The notes: a model not told the origin generated them from the letters alone. A stretch of 64,000 nucleotides of DNA from Phytophthora colocasiae (GCA_018806915.1 JAGKQI010000090.1:1674001-1738000), one strand, 5' to 3'; numbered from the stretch's first letter, positions 32,366 through 43,239 are shown. A program made the numbers and translations.

Positions 32366-32509
32366 TTACTCGCGACTTGGACCTGCACGGTAGTATGGAT
32401 TCCTAGTGCTACGTCCTTCTTGCGCAACATTCATCTCTGCGTGGGTTTGAACGACGCACATGGCAACGACAGCCACAGCAACAGCGACAACAGTCTGGAC
32501 GATCTTCAT
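32366..32509 (-). CDS. Predicted small secreted peptide, 47 residues
   Basis: From the ATG at 32509 the frame encodes a Lys, then a strongly hydrophobic core (VVAVAVAVVAMCVV), and a plausible signal-peptidase site after THA. The mature part would be about 22 residues, hydrophilic, with EGRSTRNPYYR. The frame is open further upstream without similarity of that kind, so the internal Met is the better start. No RxLR-dEER or Cys pattern of known effector classes is visible. It lies at the gene-dense/gene-poor border. It may be a real peptide gene or a chance frame. Confidence 0.45.
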   Translation of the reverse strand: MKIVQTVVAVAVAVVAMCVVQTHAEMNVAQEGRSTRNPYYRAGPSRE

Positions 32510-33137
32510 GGCGCGTAGCTTGGGTGGTTTGGACTTTTGTTCTTGGAATCCAATTGAGGAGTGAGCACCTTGGGCCAAACGACAACCGAAGCTCGTTGTG
32601 CGCTGGCAGTGTTTACTCGTCACTGTCCCTTTGTAAACACTGTTTACGTGGTACCCGTTCTCTTGTTGTGGCAATCTTTGCTTTGATCTTCTGGGTGAAT
32701 TGTGTAATAGGACTACTTACAGCTGAATGTAGTGTACTTACTGTGCAAGTTGCAGTGCACCTTGTGGTTTGAACGGGAGTTCATCATGATAGCCTATTGA
32801 GCGGCTCGGAAGTAGGCCCCCATACAGGTATCCTGTGTCCCTAGAAGCGGACTGCTACTCCAGTAGTAAGAGTAGCCTAGCCTCCGGTCGTCAAGGGCGC
32901 TCCAACTTGGCGCCTATCGAGCCAGCAGAATAAAGTACTGACAACAATTACATGACCATGGTAGATGAACGAGTGGTATCATCGACCCGCTTGCTCGAAC
33001 CGCGGAGAACGTAGCTGCAGACCCGCAACCACCGCTGGAACGGAAGGAATGCAGCACTTAATGATTAACCGTAGTGTGTCTGGTTCGCATATTTTCATAG
33101 CTGACCCCCGTCATTGGGGGGGGGGGGGGGAAGAGAG

Positions 33138-33233
33138 GACTCGAACCCGGAGGCGGGGCTCGAACCCTCGGTCAGTTCGTGGATCAGCGGATGCTAACCC
33201 ACTGGGCCACCGGCGAGCCCTAGGACTCGAACC
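33138..33233 (-). repeat. tRNA-derived (SINE-like) sequence with repeated B boxes
   Basis: Read on the minus strand, there is one A-box-like stretch (TGGCCCAGTGGGTTAGCATC, at 33189-33208) and three B-box-like stretches (GGTTCGAGTCC type, near 33223-33233, 33157-33167 and 33138-33148). I cannot fold one complete cloverleaf from it: the acceptor stem does not pair well. It is followed by a 15-base C run on that strand. It looks like a tRNA-derived SINE head or degenerate tRNA cluster rather than a working tRNA gene. Confidence 0.5.
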
Positions 33234-33869
33234 CCTTATAAGGTAAAAAATCAAATATGGGCCGAGATAAAAGATGCTCGAATTACTCGGCATCTACTTA
33301 TGCGTTGACAAAAAGTGAGACAGTTTCTGAAACTTCGCAAACCAGAGATTTTTTCTCGATTTTTTGTAGTAGCAGACCAATGAAATTAAAGCACATGCTC
33401 GTGGAGAAGAAAAATCGACTTAATCAGTTTACGGCTGAATTTAGTCTTGCTTTCAGTATTGAAAGCGCTGAGTGAAATGTCATTTTTGTGACCATTTGAG
33501 GTTTGGGTTATTCCACCTTCACCTTTTATATTTCTACTTGTGATCAGTTTCGACGGAAATTAACTTACGGAGGTCAAGTGGCAGGCCAACAATTGAAGCT
33601 CTGCCGAAGAAGACGACAAAGCGCAAACGAGTCGCAGTTGGGGGAGGCTGTTTACCCATGAAGTGCTCCAGGAACTTGCTGAGGCTGGCAGCAAAAAACC
33701 AGTCGTCTAAAGAAAAGCTGTTACTACAACTGCAGGTAAAGGTGTAGAAGAGTACATGTAGCGCATATCACTTGTTCAGCTGTATTCTAAACAACAAAAT
33801 GTTAGTCGAGTGTCTGGCACAGTGAGGTTGAATAGATGCTTTACTTACCAAATCAGTGCGGAGAATTAA

Positions 33870-33946
33870 CGGGACTTGAACCCGCGACAACCCTGCTCCC
33901 ATAATGTGCCCTCAATAAAGCTCGCTGCCAGCCATGTAGGCGACTG
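33870..33946 (-). repeat. Second tRNA-like sequence
   Basis: On the minus strand a good T-arm (GCGGGTTCAAGTCCCGT, stem of four Watson-Crick pairs plus a wobble) follows an imperfect A-box-like TGGCTGGCAGCG and a long mid-part. The D-arm and acceptor stem are poor. Probably a degenerate tRNA or SINE fragment. Confidence 0.35.
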
Positions 33947-34414
33947 ATCTGTCATCGCCTGGAGCCATGACACCTCGCGCCAAATTTACAAATTTAATTT
34001 TTGAAGGTATTCGTATTTAGTGTGTTTTAGCCAATAAAGTACTTGCTCTGTGAAAAACTTCACGTGATTGGCAGTTAAAATACGGCCTTAAAATGGTTGA
34101 TGGCCCTAAATTGATGATTTACCTTACATGTATTAGGGCAGAGAATATTGCCACAAGGTGCAATAAGGATTTGCCATCATATTGTGGCCCATTTACACAT
34201 GCTGACACAAGTTACCACAATAATCCCTTTACAATCTCCACAACACACACAAGTCAACAAGCGCTATGAACCCCCATCCGATCTGGAATCTTGCTGGAGT
34301 CCATGGCCTTGCCATCACCTGCGTTATTTAAGCGTTATTTTGTGTTGACACTTCATGTGAGCACATGGGTTCACAACAATGACAGAGTCGTTTAAACGTG
34401 TATTGTGCTTCACC

Positions 34415-34774
34415 TTACTCTCCACTTAGAAGAATCTTCAGCATGTAACGAAAGCGCAACAACTTGGTATCAGACGGGATATCTAGCGACTCAAACAGGT
34501 AGCTCTCGATGAATGCTAGAACCAGTACCCCGCAGCTTTCACCGTCTAGCTGCTGAAAGAAGCGACTAACTTCACGCCTCCAACGTTTCTCATGAGGTAG
34601 TAGAGGGAGAAATGTTCTCCTGAAAATGCGCTCGATTGCATCAATAGTCGCTTCATCATTCCTCGGATCCATAACCTTAAATACGTACGTTTTCAGGCTA
34701 ATGCCAATGCCACACCAGTGATCTTTATGAAGCCACAGCGCACCCACAATCTTATCGCCACTGAAACTGATCAC
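34415..34774 (-). pseudogene. Ulp1/C48-like cysteine protease domain, fragment
   Basis: The frame holds the catalytic core of a SUMO-protease-like (C48) domain: KDHWCGIGI with the His-Trp pair, the Asp in KVMDPRND, and the Gln and Cys in QLDGESCGVLVLAF. Such domains occur as C-terminal modules of several transposon proteins as well as in host SUMO proteases. Its position just downstream of a MULE-type transposase remnant on the same strand suggests it belongs to that element. There is no N-terminal extension and no intact link to the upstream exons. Confidence 0.65.
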
Positions 34775-34875
34775 CGCGTGTTCTTTTAGCCATTTCAGCC
34801 TCTCTTCGTCTCAGCGCGCTCGTCGGTAATAAGAGCGTGCTACCAAAGACAACTCAAAATGATAGTTAGAAACTT

Positions 34876-34951
34876 TGCCACAACATGGTAACAAGCTGCC
34901 ACAAGTTCGAGCACAATATGCCACAAGAATGGCACAAGCGACCACAACCAG
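34876..34951 (+). repeat. Iterated GCCACAA-type motif
   Basis: Five copies of a GCCACAA-like heptamer (variants GGCACAA and ACCACAA) occur at about 11-22-bp spacing between the Ulp1-like and transposase parts. A similar looser cluster with TTGCCACAA and GTTACCACAA lies at 34148-34250. These resemble subterminal transposase-binding repeats of DNA transposons. Confidence 0.5.
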
Positions 34952-34989
34952 GGTACATTCACAGTCTAAAACTGTCAAGGATACTGTCC

Positions 34990-36155
34990 CTATAGCCCGA
35001 GTATATCTAACGTGCTTATGGAACCGACATGCTCTCGTACCTGGACATGCTGACCTCTTTCCATAGCGTCGTGTACCATAAAAGAAAACAACTTGTACCG
35101 AGATGCATTAGTGTCGTGTGTGGCGTCTACTAGCATGGCCTCCGGAAAAGACGAAAATAGCGCGCGCATGTGACCGGTTTGTATCGTGATGCACCTGATG
35201 CGCTGAACAAGTTTGAAACACATTGTTAGCAATGATGTCCGGATTTAACAAATGTACATACAGCCTACCGTTGATCCCTCCTGGTCAATATCCACATGAG
35301 AGGCTGCAAAACGGTCGGACTCGCAAAACCGATCAAGTGTCTCTGTAACTCTGTCCGAAACACTCATTCCCCTCTCATCTTCTCTCTTCAATTTTGCAAG
35401 CAGATTGTGGACATCGACCATATCCGGCTCAGAACTCGTGTTGTCCCAAATGTACCGGAGAATTTTCTTTCGAGAGAGCCCCGCTTTTCGAAGCATATCC
35501 ACGGTAACAAGCTCCTCTGGTGGCAGATGTAAACGGTTTTAAGGGAGACGGTTGTCAGCGTACTTGCCAAGGTGTGATTGTGGGAGGTTTGGTGAACTGA
35601 GATCTTCAGATAATAAGAATCTTCTTTGCGTTGCAGGAGGATATTGAGCTTTAACACACCAATGATAAAAGACGAGAATAGTGTACCTTCGCTTTGCAGC
35701 CTATGGAACGAACGTTCTGACGTGGACGTTTACCTTGGCCACGGTTGCGATGCTTACCAGCATAAGTGCACTCGTACGACACCAGATAATACGGAAACGC
35801 GTCGTCATGAAATAGCTCCGAGTCTGGGGGCTCCTCACCTCTATCCTGGTAGTGCTTCGTGACGCGTTTGTTCCGGGCAGTCCGGCTTGTTGATGTGCGT
35901 TTGGCGTATGGCTAATTACAACATCGAGTTACTACAGTGTATACGAATATACTTTAGCCGACATACCTGGTAGGTTTCCTCACAGTACTTTTTGAAGCCG
36001 TCGGTGAATTCCTCCCAAGTGGCGTATTTCAGTAGACTGGGTACGTGCGGAGTTGACGAGTCCGACCAGCACTGACTTGCATCGGATTTGGATGCCTCGT
36101 CATCTTCTGAAGATGCTGGGGCCTCGTGCAGTGGGGACCGACGCTTGCGGGGCAT
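34990..36155 (-). pseudogene. MULE-type (ZSWIM3-like) transposase, N-terminal remnant
   Basis: Several minus-strand exon-like blocks follow one another: 36155-35930 (MPRKRRSPL ... YATWEEFTDGFKKYCEETYQ, then a GTATGT donor), about 35875-35690 (FPYYLVSYECTYAGKHRNRG, RSIGCKAK), about 35645-35570 (YYLKISVHQTSHNHTLA), about 35530-35260 (VDMLRKAGLSRKKILRYIWDN) and 35232-34990 (FPEAMLVDATHDTNASRYKL). The last carries the first catalytic Asp of MULE transposases. The rest of the DDE core and the SWIM finger are absent before the Ulp1-like fragment begins. I read it as an element with an internal deletion. Exact splice borders are not certain. Confidence 0.65.
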
Positions 36156-36593
36156 ATTAACGGGACGGCAATACTGCAGGCTGGGAACGGAGAGGGAGGA
36201 CGTTCGCCGGACAAAATTTCAGAATGATTTTGAGCCACAAATTTATCTAACGTTTAATTGGCGTCGCTTTGCGTGTTATTTTCGGAGCGAAAAAGTTCAA
36301 CATCGAATGACACTTTCACTGGATAGTAAAAAATCCGGCTCTCCCCTTGTGGTAATAGTCACTCTCCTTATATTATGTACTTATTTCGTAGCCTGTTAGA
36401 AACAGGCACATTGACGTCTAAGCAAGGTTACTCCTAACTCATTTCCTAAGGCTACTCGGTTACCCTTACCGAATTTCCTATCTCAAAGGGTACACCATTA
36501 CTGTTAGCTCAGTAAAACATGGAAGGATTTGAATTACATAGGAATAGAAAGTGCAGCCAATCATGTATTGCTTTCAGTCAAGAAGAGCGAAAT

Positions 36594-36862
36594 CTAGAGG
36601 TCCAACGTTGTTTTGAGCTCTGACGAGCTCAGTTTACCCGTATGAGCAGCACGAAGAAGACGGCGGGAATCATGTGCCGTCAGTTTTGAAGGTCGCCCCG
36701 AGCGACGCTTGCTATTGTAGTCTTCTGGGTTCCTGAGGAACTGCTGTACGCCTGCTTTAGATCGCTTTAAGCGCGTGGCAATGGCCTGGAAGATCCATCC
36801 GCTTTCACGGAGCGCCAGCATTTAGCCCTGCTCGTTCTCGGTGAATTTCTTACCTTTAGGCA
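36594..36862 (-). pseudogene. Tc1/mariner transposase N-terminal stub
   Basis: From MPKGKKFTENEQG at 36862 an in-frame TAA precedes MLALRESGWIFQAIATRL, a typical helix-turn-helix of Tc1/mariner transposases, followed by GRPSKLTAHDSRRLLRAA, the second DNA-binding half. The frame then ends, so the catalytic DDE domain is missing. A fragment with a nonsense mutation. Confidence 0.75.
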
Positions 36863-37750
36863 TCGGAAACTTGGCTCTAACTACAGGAAACTGCTCACAA
36901 CACATGACAAGCAAAAGCAACAACGCGCTAGGGCAAACAAAGACTGTAAAACGTCCTCAAAAGGCCGGAATCGCTCTCGTTCGTATACTTACTTCCACCC
37001 TCTTTGAGCCCTAAATTCTACTACTCAGCCTGTACTGTTCCGATTTTCGAATGGAGACTATCGATCGATGCGTCTCGCCGAGACGAGTTCATTGGCTCAA
37101 TTTTAGTACGATTCAAGCGTTTAATTGGCGGAAATCCCGAAAAAAACTGGCGGTCGTATATTTTTTGCCACCACTGTAGCAGTTGAGCCCCTCAGGTGGC
37201 AAGACGGCTCGCAGAATGCCTATGCATTCATGCATGTCGACGTATGGAGCTCGAGGTTACGGAGCTCGAGGTACCAAAAAAAACATATGTGTCGACCAAA
37301 ATAAAAATAGTCAACACAATTTTTTATTTTGAATTAACTCTTTCAGTTGTTGTCAAAGGGTTAATACGATATTTAATGAGCGAACCAGAGGAAGCTTAGA
37401 TGTACGTGAACTCCATTAATATGTATAATAATGTAGCGCAAAGATCACAGTCAGTTTTGTCAACAACTCACGGTATGCCTTTTTTTGGGTCAAACTCTGC
37501 GCACGTCAACTCGTGCGCAAGTCTCTTTTTGGGTCAACTTCTGCGCAACTTGCGCAGAAGTTGACCCTTGAAGAGGCCATTATTTTACCAAGTGATAAAA
37601 CTGTAATAAATTATTTTTCTTCCACCTGATATTTTAATAATTATTTGAGGTGAAAGTTTAAAAGGTGTTTTGCTTGCTCTGCAATTTTAGTATGCCTATA
37701 GGGCGTGCGCTTAGATAGGCTGTTGCTTATCAGGTGGCGTGGGTTCAAAC
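36863..37750. other. AT-rich spacer between transposon remnants
   Basis: No gene recognised. It includes an inverted pair near 37480-37570 built from TTGGGTCAA / CTTGCGCAGAAGTTGACCC-type sequence, around repeated GCGCAAGT words. Confidence 0.4.
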
Positions 37751-39559
37751 TAGAGGTGTCAACATTCGGACAACGTATAGAACGTAACGTCAACGTTCAA
37801 AACTGGTACGTTATGTTGTCACAACCGGCCCTGAACATACACCTAAACATATATTTGCTTTTCGTATGGAAAGTTGCTATGACTGCGTGAGGCACTTGTT
37901 CTCGGCGATAAACACCAAATCTCGAACCATGAACGGCGAGCATGCTTCTCTTCGCAATTACTACGTTTCCACTTGTTGAAAAAGCCCGTTCGGACGGAAC
38001 GGAAGTTGCAACACAGCCTAGCCATTTTCGCGCCAAGCGAGCAATTATGGGGAACACGGGCGCATTGTGCTTCCACCACTTCAGTGGATCGCACGACGAC
38101 GAAGCTTTCGTAGCATGCTTCCAGTACAAAGCCAACTCCGACTCGCATGCAATAGTTATGTCCGCGTAGCTCGATGTTTCGTCTTCTTCATCTGAAGCAG
38201 ATTCACCTATTCCAATCGAACGAAGCATTCGAGCATCTCTCTGCTTAGGTGGGGGCGACAAGATCACAGAGTCACGTGGCTGCTGCTCTGTTGTGGCTGG
38301 ATGTTCAAGAGCCCGAGCAACATTGATCATAGCACGAAGAAACTGTTCTCGTGCCACTTGTTGCTCTTGGGAAGTCAAGTGACCCATCTTTGAGAAAGTA
38401 TGATGCAAACACGATGTCCACATCATGCCATCATTAAGTTTCGATATCGTCGCCTTTTTTTATTAGCGCGCCAGCGACCACAAGATGTAAGGCATGCGCA
38501 ATGCAGTGAATGTGATAGACTCCAAGTATGTTCCCAGCCGAAACTGCATTTGCAGCACCATCTCGGAGAAGGACAGCGCAATTTCCTTTGCGCAATCCCC
38601 ATCGAGAAATAACAGCGTCTACACGAGTTGCAATTACTTCACCTGTATGGGATCCATGTAAATGTTCAACCTCAAGCGTCCAGTTCGCCATATCAAAATA
38701 TTCATCCAAATAGTGAATCGTTGCTGCCATGAAGCTGCGTTGACGCCGATCAGTCCAAATATCCGTCGTCATGCAGAAGTCTACGCAATCATCTTTCAGA
38801 ATATGTTGCAACTTGGATCGTAGGTCTGTAGCCAGACAAGATATGTTGTTTCCCAATTCCGTTCGCCCCGAAACATGTAACTCGATGCCACCGAAATCAG
38901 CAGCCACTAATTGCATGTAGTTACGAAACCCTTCGTCATCGACCAGTGACATCGGTCTTTGGGATTAAGCAATCCATGTTGCAAGCTTCCTATCAGCGTG
39001 GCTTTGCTGTTCATCGCTTAGCTTCTTCAGCGTCTTCTTCTGCGGTTCGCTTGAGTCAGACCCCGTGCAATTTCTCTTGTTAATGCCGGCCTTCTTGCGT
39101 TTTGGTTGATTGAGCTTTAAGTACTCGTCGAGCTGTTTTTGGTGATACCTCTCCACGTGATGAATCACAGCGTTTGTTTGCCCAACCGTATGACAGCGTA
39201 CAGCAACACACTAAGCAAAGTGCAGACTTAGCGTGACGAGAGAATAAGGCTTCTTCATCCAAGTGAGAGTTCTCCGGGGCTGCCATCAAGCGGACAATGC
39301 GCCAAATTTCAGGACGATGAGGCTTCTTCATGGCAAAGAGGGTGGTTCTCGAGACTGCGTCATTATGAAGGGATCTCAAAGACTCGGGTTCGCGGTCTTC
39401 ACGCGCAATTGTTTCTTCAGTAGTGAAAGGCTTTCATAGTTTTTAGCGGTACGTTGAAGATCGGTTCACAGCATGTTTGCTCAACAAAATTAGTCAACAG
39501 ATACCTCGAGGTACAAGGTACGTTTAAAACCTTTCTAAAGCTAAATGTTGACACCTCTA
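37751..39559 (-). mobile_element. hAT-family DNA transposon, degenerate
   Basis: The two ends are exact 16-bp inverted repeats, TAGAGGTGTCAACATT, at 37751-37766 and (inverted) 39544-39559. The 1.8 kb between them encodes on the minus strand the parts of a ZBED/hAT transposase in the right order. I could not find an 8-bp target duplication: the flanks read GTTCAAAC and TGTGAAGA. Frame breaks and a missing middle make it non-autonomous. Confidence 0.85.
37797..39379 (-). pseudogene. hAT (ZBED-type) transposase, broken
   Basis: In order from the 5' end: a BED-type zinc-finger region (CLVC ... HHVERYH) split by a frame change near 39200; a basic linker (QPKRKKAG); an in-frame TAA just before the next block; the RNase-H-like core start (FCMTTDIWTDRRQRSFMAAT) with the first catalytic Asp; the C-x2-H-like YHIHCIAHALHLVV helix; then a break at about 38430; and finally the hAT dimerisation region (WLGCVATSVPSERAFSTSG). 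The long stretch normally found between the CxxH helix and the dimerisation block is shortened. The family call rests on the SERAFS and DIWT motifs. Confidence 0.8.
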
Positions 39560-41225
39560 TGTGAAGATGTGGCTCCAGTTTTTACGGAGTAAATATCCCA
39601 GCTACGCTCTGATTGGCTCTGAAAGTACTATATTGGGACGCTGCGAGAGAAGGAGGATTGAATGGACGAAATAAATGTGGATTCCGGAGAGCCCAGGCGA
39701 AGTCAGTCCAAGATCTCCAGTTGGGAGTCCAAGTGGTATATGTCCGGTTGGACGTACATACTCAAGTCAAGTGATTTCCTGGACTGCCGCCTTCTGCCCG
39801 GTTGACAGTTACCTGATTTCGAGATATTGGAGTTACTTTTGGATGTCCAAGTGGAAGATGGCTGTTTGGATGGAACAGGTCCAACCGGACCAGTCCAGAT
39901 TTGTACCCAGAGTCCAACCGGACTAGCCCTGATTTGTACCCACGATCGGCCGTTGAAGATCCGACCATACTAGACCCAAGTGTTTTCCGACCGACCAAGA
40001 CGACCGACCATGATCTGTTCGGCACAGCTGGAATTCGGCCATGTTCTTCGGTGTTCTTCGGATGTGTCAGGTCGCCTCCGGATGATTACGCCTCTGCCTA
40101 TAGTGAAACCAAGTCTATTTTGCATGTTTAGCTTTACAACGGATAGTTATATATTAAAGAGAGTTCAATTTGCCACCAAGGGCGCAAGTGGAAGAGCGGG
40201 AGGTTTCCCATAAGCCACCACTGTGAGCACTGCCGACCAGCCTCGAAGTCGAGGGCTCGGAGTCAGCGAACAAGCGTCAGGCCGCGTCGACTATCGTCAC
40301 CGCCGCGTGAATCTCCGCCAGGTTAAGACCAAGTTGGGAAGGTGATCCGGGCGGCGATTCCCGGGCGTGACCCCTCCCATTTCATATCCCAGTTGGACAT
40401 TCCAAACGGTCGTTTGGTTTGTACATTTCATATTACAACTGCGTTTTAGGAGGTTATTAGTAGTCACCCCTGAAATTGATTGATTGACTGCTGTGTGATT
40501 GGACTGTATTTGTGTGTGTGTATTTTGGAGTGCTCTATAGTATTCCTGGTATACTTGGATAATTGTCTTCTGGGAGTCCAAGTGGACTTGCCAGAAGTGG
40601 TGCGCTAAAGGACCCCGGGATTGTGCCAGTGTCCCGGTTGGAGTGTCCAACGTCGTACTGGCATTTGGAGTGCCCACCGCTCAAGGGCCGGAAAGAATAA
40701 GAAGCGGCTGTATATTTGCATTTAACCCACCGGCGACCGCTGTTATCCCAGCTTTGCTGGGATAAGTTTTATATAGAAATTTGTATGCTATGGGGGTAGG
40801 GAAATCAATGTTCCCATCGGTCTGGAGTGTCACCACCTGCTTTCGCTTACTTTTTGCTTATTGGTCAGTAGTATCCAATCAGAGTTGAGATAAGCTTCTA
40901 ATAGTGAGGTCTGTCAATGGACTTGGCGAAAAAACCTTGTCGTAATTCGGAGTAGCCGCCCAAAATCACGAAAATAATCTCTACTTTTAGACTATCTATT
41001 ACAAAAAATTTAGGAACGAAATCATTCCTCGGCATCTATCCCCGCCCAGTATGAGCACGCTGAGGAACATCTTCTCGGTATGCATTGCGGCCCCATATAC
41101 TACTACATGCACATGATGTAGCCCAACGTTGGGTCAAGTCTTGTCTTTTGCCATCGAAGAACTGCAGCTGGAAAAGCGCAAGAAAATACGGCTGAGCCCG
41201 CGCAGAGCAAAATGTTCGCCAGTTC
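39560..41225. repeat. Non-coding repeat field with palindromic GTCCAA-type motifs
   Basis: The stretch contains many copies of a 12-mer GTCCAA(C/G)(C/T)GGAC in both orientations: for example 39728, 39742 (inverted), 39845, 39879, 39912 and 40576. Copies at 39879 and 39912 lie in 33-bp tandem units that also share a GATTTGTACCCA tail. Downstream, a hairpin TTATCCCAGC-TTT-GCTGGGATAA lies at 40743-40765. No coding potential was recognised. It could be a transposon end, a satellite seed or an LTR relic. Confidence 0.5.
40743..40765. repeat. Short perfect hairpin, 10-bp arms
   Basis: TTATCCCAGC, a TTT loop and the exact complement. It is isolated and AT/GC mixed, with no adjacent gene on either side. 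Confidence 0.8.
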
Positions 41226-42065
41226 GTGAACAACCCGTCAACGTCCGCTTGGGGCGATGACAGCGACAACGAGATTCAGGTGCCCGTGGAGGAGGCTGTT
41301 GTCGAGGAGGAAGAGGGAGAAGAAAAGGACAGTGAGAGTGAGAGCAAAGAGGAGGAAGAGGAAGGGACGGAGACGCCTACTGTTGCGGCTCCCAAGAAGG
41401 CGGCGGTTCCGGCTTGCACACTCTCCAAAAAGGAGAAGAAGGAGCTGGAGATGTAGCTGCTCTGGTCGATCTCGGCATCAAGGCTATACAGCGGGTACGT
41501 TAGCAGCTTTATCCCCAGTTCAGTATCCTTATCTAACGTTATCTCGTCTTGATTCCAGACTAGCCACGCAGACGGTGAAGATACTCTGCTACGACTGCTG
41601 ACGGCTGTAATTGGTGGCACTACTGCAGCTCTGGCCCTTGCTGCATTGGATAGAGCCCTTTGTGTGTCGGATGTGGAGCCTGCCAAGCAGCAGGAGGACA
41701 GCGCCCACAGGAAAGAGCACCAATGCATCTACCTTCGCGGTCGATTCACAGTGTTTCGAGCAGTGGTGGCGCCCCAGATCGCTATCGTCGGGTACAATCC
41801 TCGACGCTATTTGTCGTGTCAAGCTGGAGCGACGGTGAACATCTCTACAGTAGTCTCTGCCCAAGAGCGAACAGACAAAGAAAATAAGAGAGGACGAACG
41901 CTTTTACGTCCTGCTCGAGCGAAAAAAGCCACTACATCAACGTTGACAAGGAAGCGTTGGCTCGGAGTGGAGAAACTAATGCTGCACCGGTTTCCTGTGG
42001 GGAGTGCAGTAGTAACGAGAAAATTTTGCTGTCAAGGGGTGGAGAATATGGCAGATCTATCCTAA
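41226..42065 (+). pseudogene. Degraded acidic protein gene
   Basis: The first part (41226-41456) encodes an acidic leader (EEEEGEEKDSESESKEEEEE), then PKKAAVPACTLSKKEKKELE and a stop. A one-base shift just before the stop would continue into a LVDLGIK-like helix, so a frameshift is likely. After a possible intron ending at 41559 (TTCCAG), a second open stretch reads through LLRLLTAVIGGTTAALALAALDRALC to 42065. I do not recognise the family. It looks like a gene decaying in a repeat-rich setting. Confidence 0.4.
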
Positions 42066-42623
42066 AGCACACAGCGCTCTTTCATTGAGAGAAGACCCGG
42101 ATAAGGAGGCTTTATCGAAGGCACGATTGAAAGCCCTAGTGTTGGATATCTGGCTGGAGTTTCTCAAGGAAAGAGTCAGATAGATGCTCATCAGAGCTAC
42201 CTTTGTTGCTGGATCTCAAGCAGCAACGCAACCTGACAGCGAGGTTCTTGCATGCGAGCGCGTCTCTTCACAATTTAAGCTTTTGAGTCGAGGTCGTACT
42301 TGCTCGAGTTGGAGATCGTAGAGGAATGTAGAGCGCAGTCGGAGATAGACCTATAGCGACGGAGCAGCAGAGAAAAACATATAAAAAAGCGAAACACAAC
42401 GACCTGCTTATTTATCCTTTAACTTTGAGATGACACGAACGTTGAGCATTAATCTACATGTATTTCTACTATCCTAGGTAAGTATATTGCACGAGATCAG
42501 TTCACTATACTCGAGTCGGTAAACGCCAACCATAACACGTGCGTAGTACATCGTACGTCTCCACATATTCTTCCGTGACCTATTGTCTTAAATCTCACGT
42601 GACCTCAACTGTCGCAGGGTGCA
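42066..42623. other. Spacer, no gene recognised
   Basis: AT-rich sequence with no supported frame. Confidence 0.4.
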
Positions 42624-42929
42624 TCAGGTAGCTGTACTCGTCCATCGGCAACGGAATGGGATGCCAAGGCGTACCCGCCGCAGGTGCTCGTCGACTGCAC
42701 CAGTTTGCCAATTTACCGAAAAGCGATGGAGGCTCCACTTGTGAAATTGCCCTTGCTGAGTGACAGCAACGCCTACCACAACTCCAGCCAATAATCCAGC
42801 CACAAACTGCATCGGCCCGAAGAAATATCCGTCTTTATAATTCCAGAGTGAATAGTGAAGTGTAGGCAACGTCAATTGCTCAACGTAGCGCTTGTGACGA
42901 TTCATAGCAGCGTTGAAGTTGTTCACCAC
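42624..42929 (-). CDS. Hypothetical small protein with a hydrophobic segment
   Basis: The open frame includes NRHKRYVEQLTLPTLHYSLW and a membrane-type stretch (FVAGLLAGVVVGVAVTQQ). The frame is also open on the 5' side as far as an in-frame TAA that follows MAWMILRL, so the true start or first exon is unclear. No family recognised. It may be an intact small membrane protein or a remnant. Confidence 0.3.
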   Translation of the reverse strand: MVNNFNAAMNRHKRYVEQLTLPTLHYSLWNYKDGYFFGPMQFVAGLLAGVVVGVAVTQQGQFHKWSLHRFSVNWQTGAVDEHLRRVRLGIPFRCRWTSTAT

Positions 42930-43239
42930 ATCTTTAGTCTTCCAGACTAGAATTGGAAGCCACAGAAGAGCTTACAGACGTAGAATCATCCAAGCCATCG
43001 GACTCCACTGCGATCTAGTGACAAAAATCTGTATAAGTATAATTTTAAATGATAAAAGACAACTTGACTTCAAAACTAGTACAGTAGGATAAACGGTATT
43101 TCTGAGAATTGGCCGAGACGTTTGAGAGACTTTGAGAGACCTCCGAGAATTATCTATAAGGAAAGAACATGACTACGTCTGAAAGAATTGGGGATGCCAC
43201 TTTCATTTTTTCCTGCATTGGTCCAACTACAACCGAGGT

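Larger units (their letters stand above)
32510..34414. other. Gene-poor spacer with tRNA-like sequences
   Basis: Apart from the two tRNA-like segments listed separately and a 15-base G run at 33116-33130, I see no supported gene. A basic frame near 33590-33735 (PKKTTKRKRVAV) is too short to call. Confidence 0.4.

Noticed and set aside
33870..33946. Functional tRNA gene
   Set aside because: Only the T-arm folds well; D-arm and acceptor stem do not pair.
39594..40764. Possible transposon bounded by TATCCCAGC and its inverted copy
   Set aside because: Only nine bases match, the right copy is part of a local hairpin, and no target duplication was seen.
41560..41870. Similarity of the second block to ZSWIM7 (SWS1)
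   Set aside because: Only a loose helix resemblance; the CxC...CxH SWIM motif is absent.
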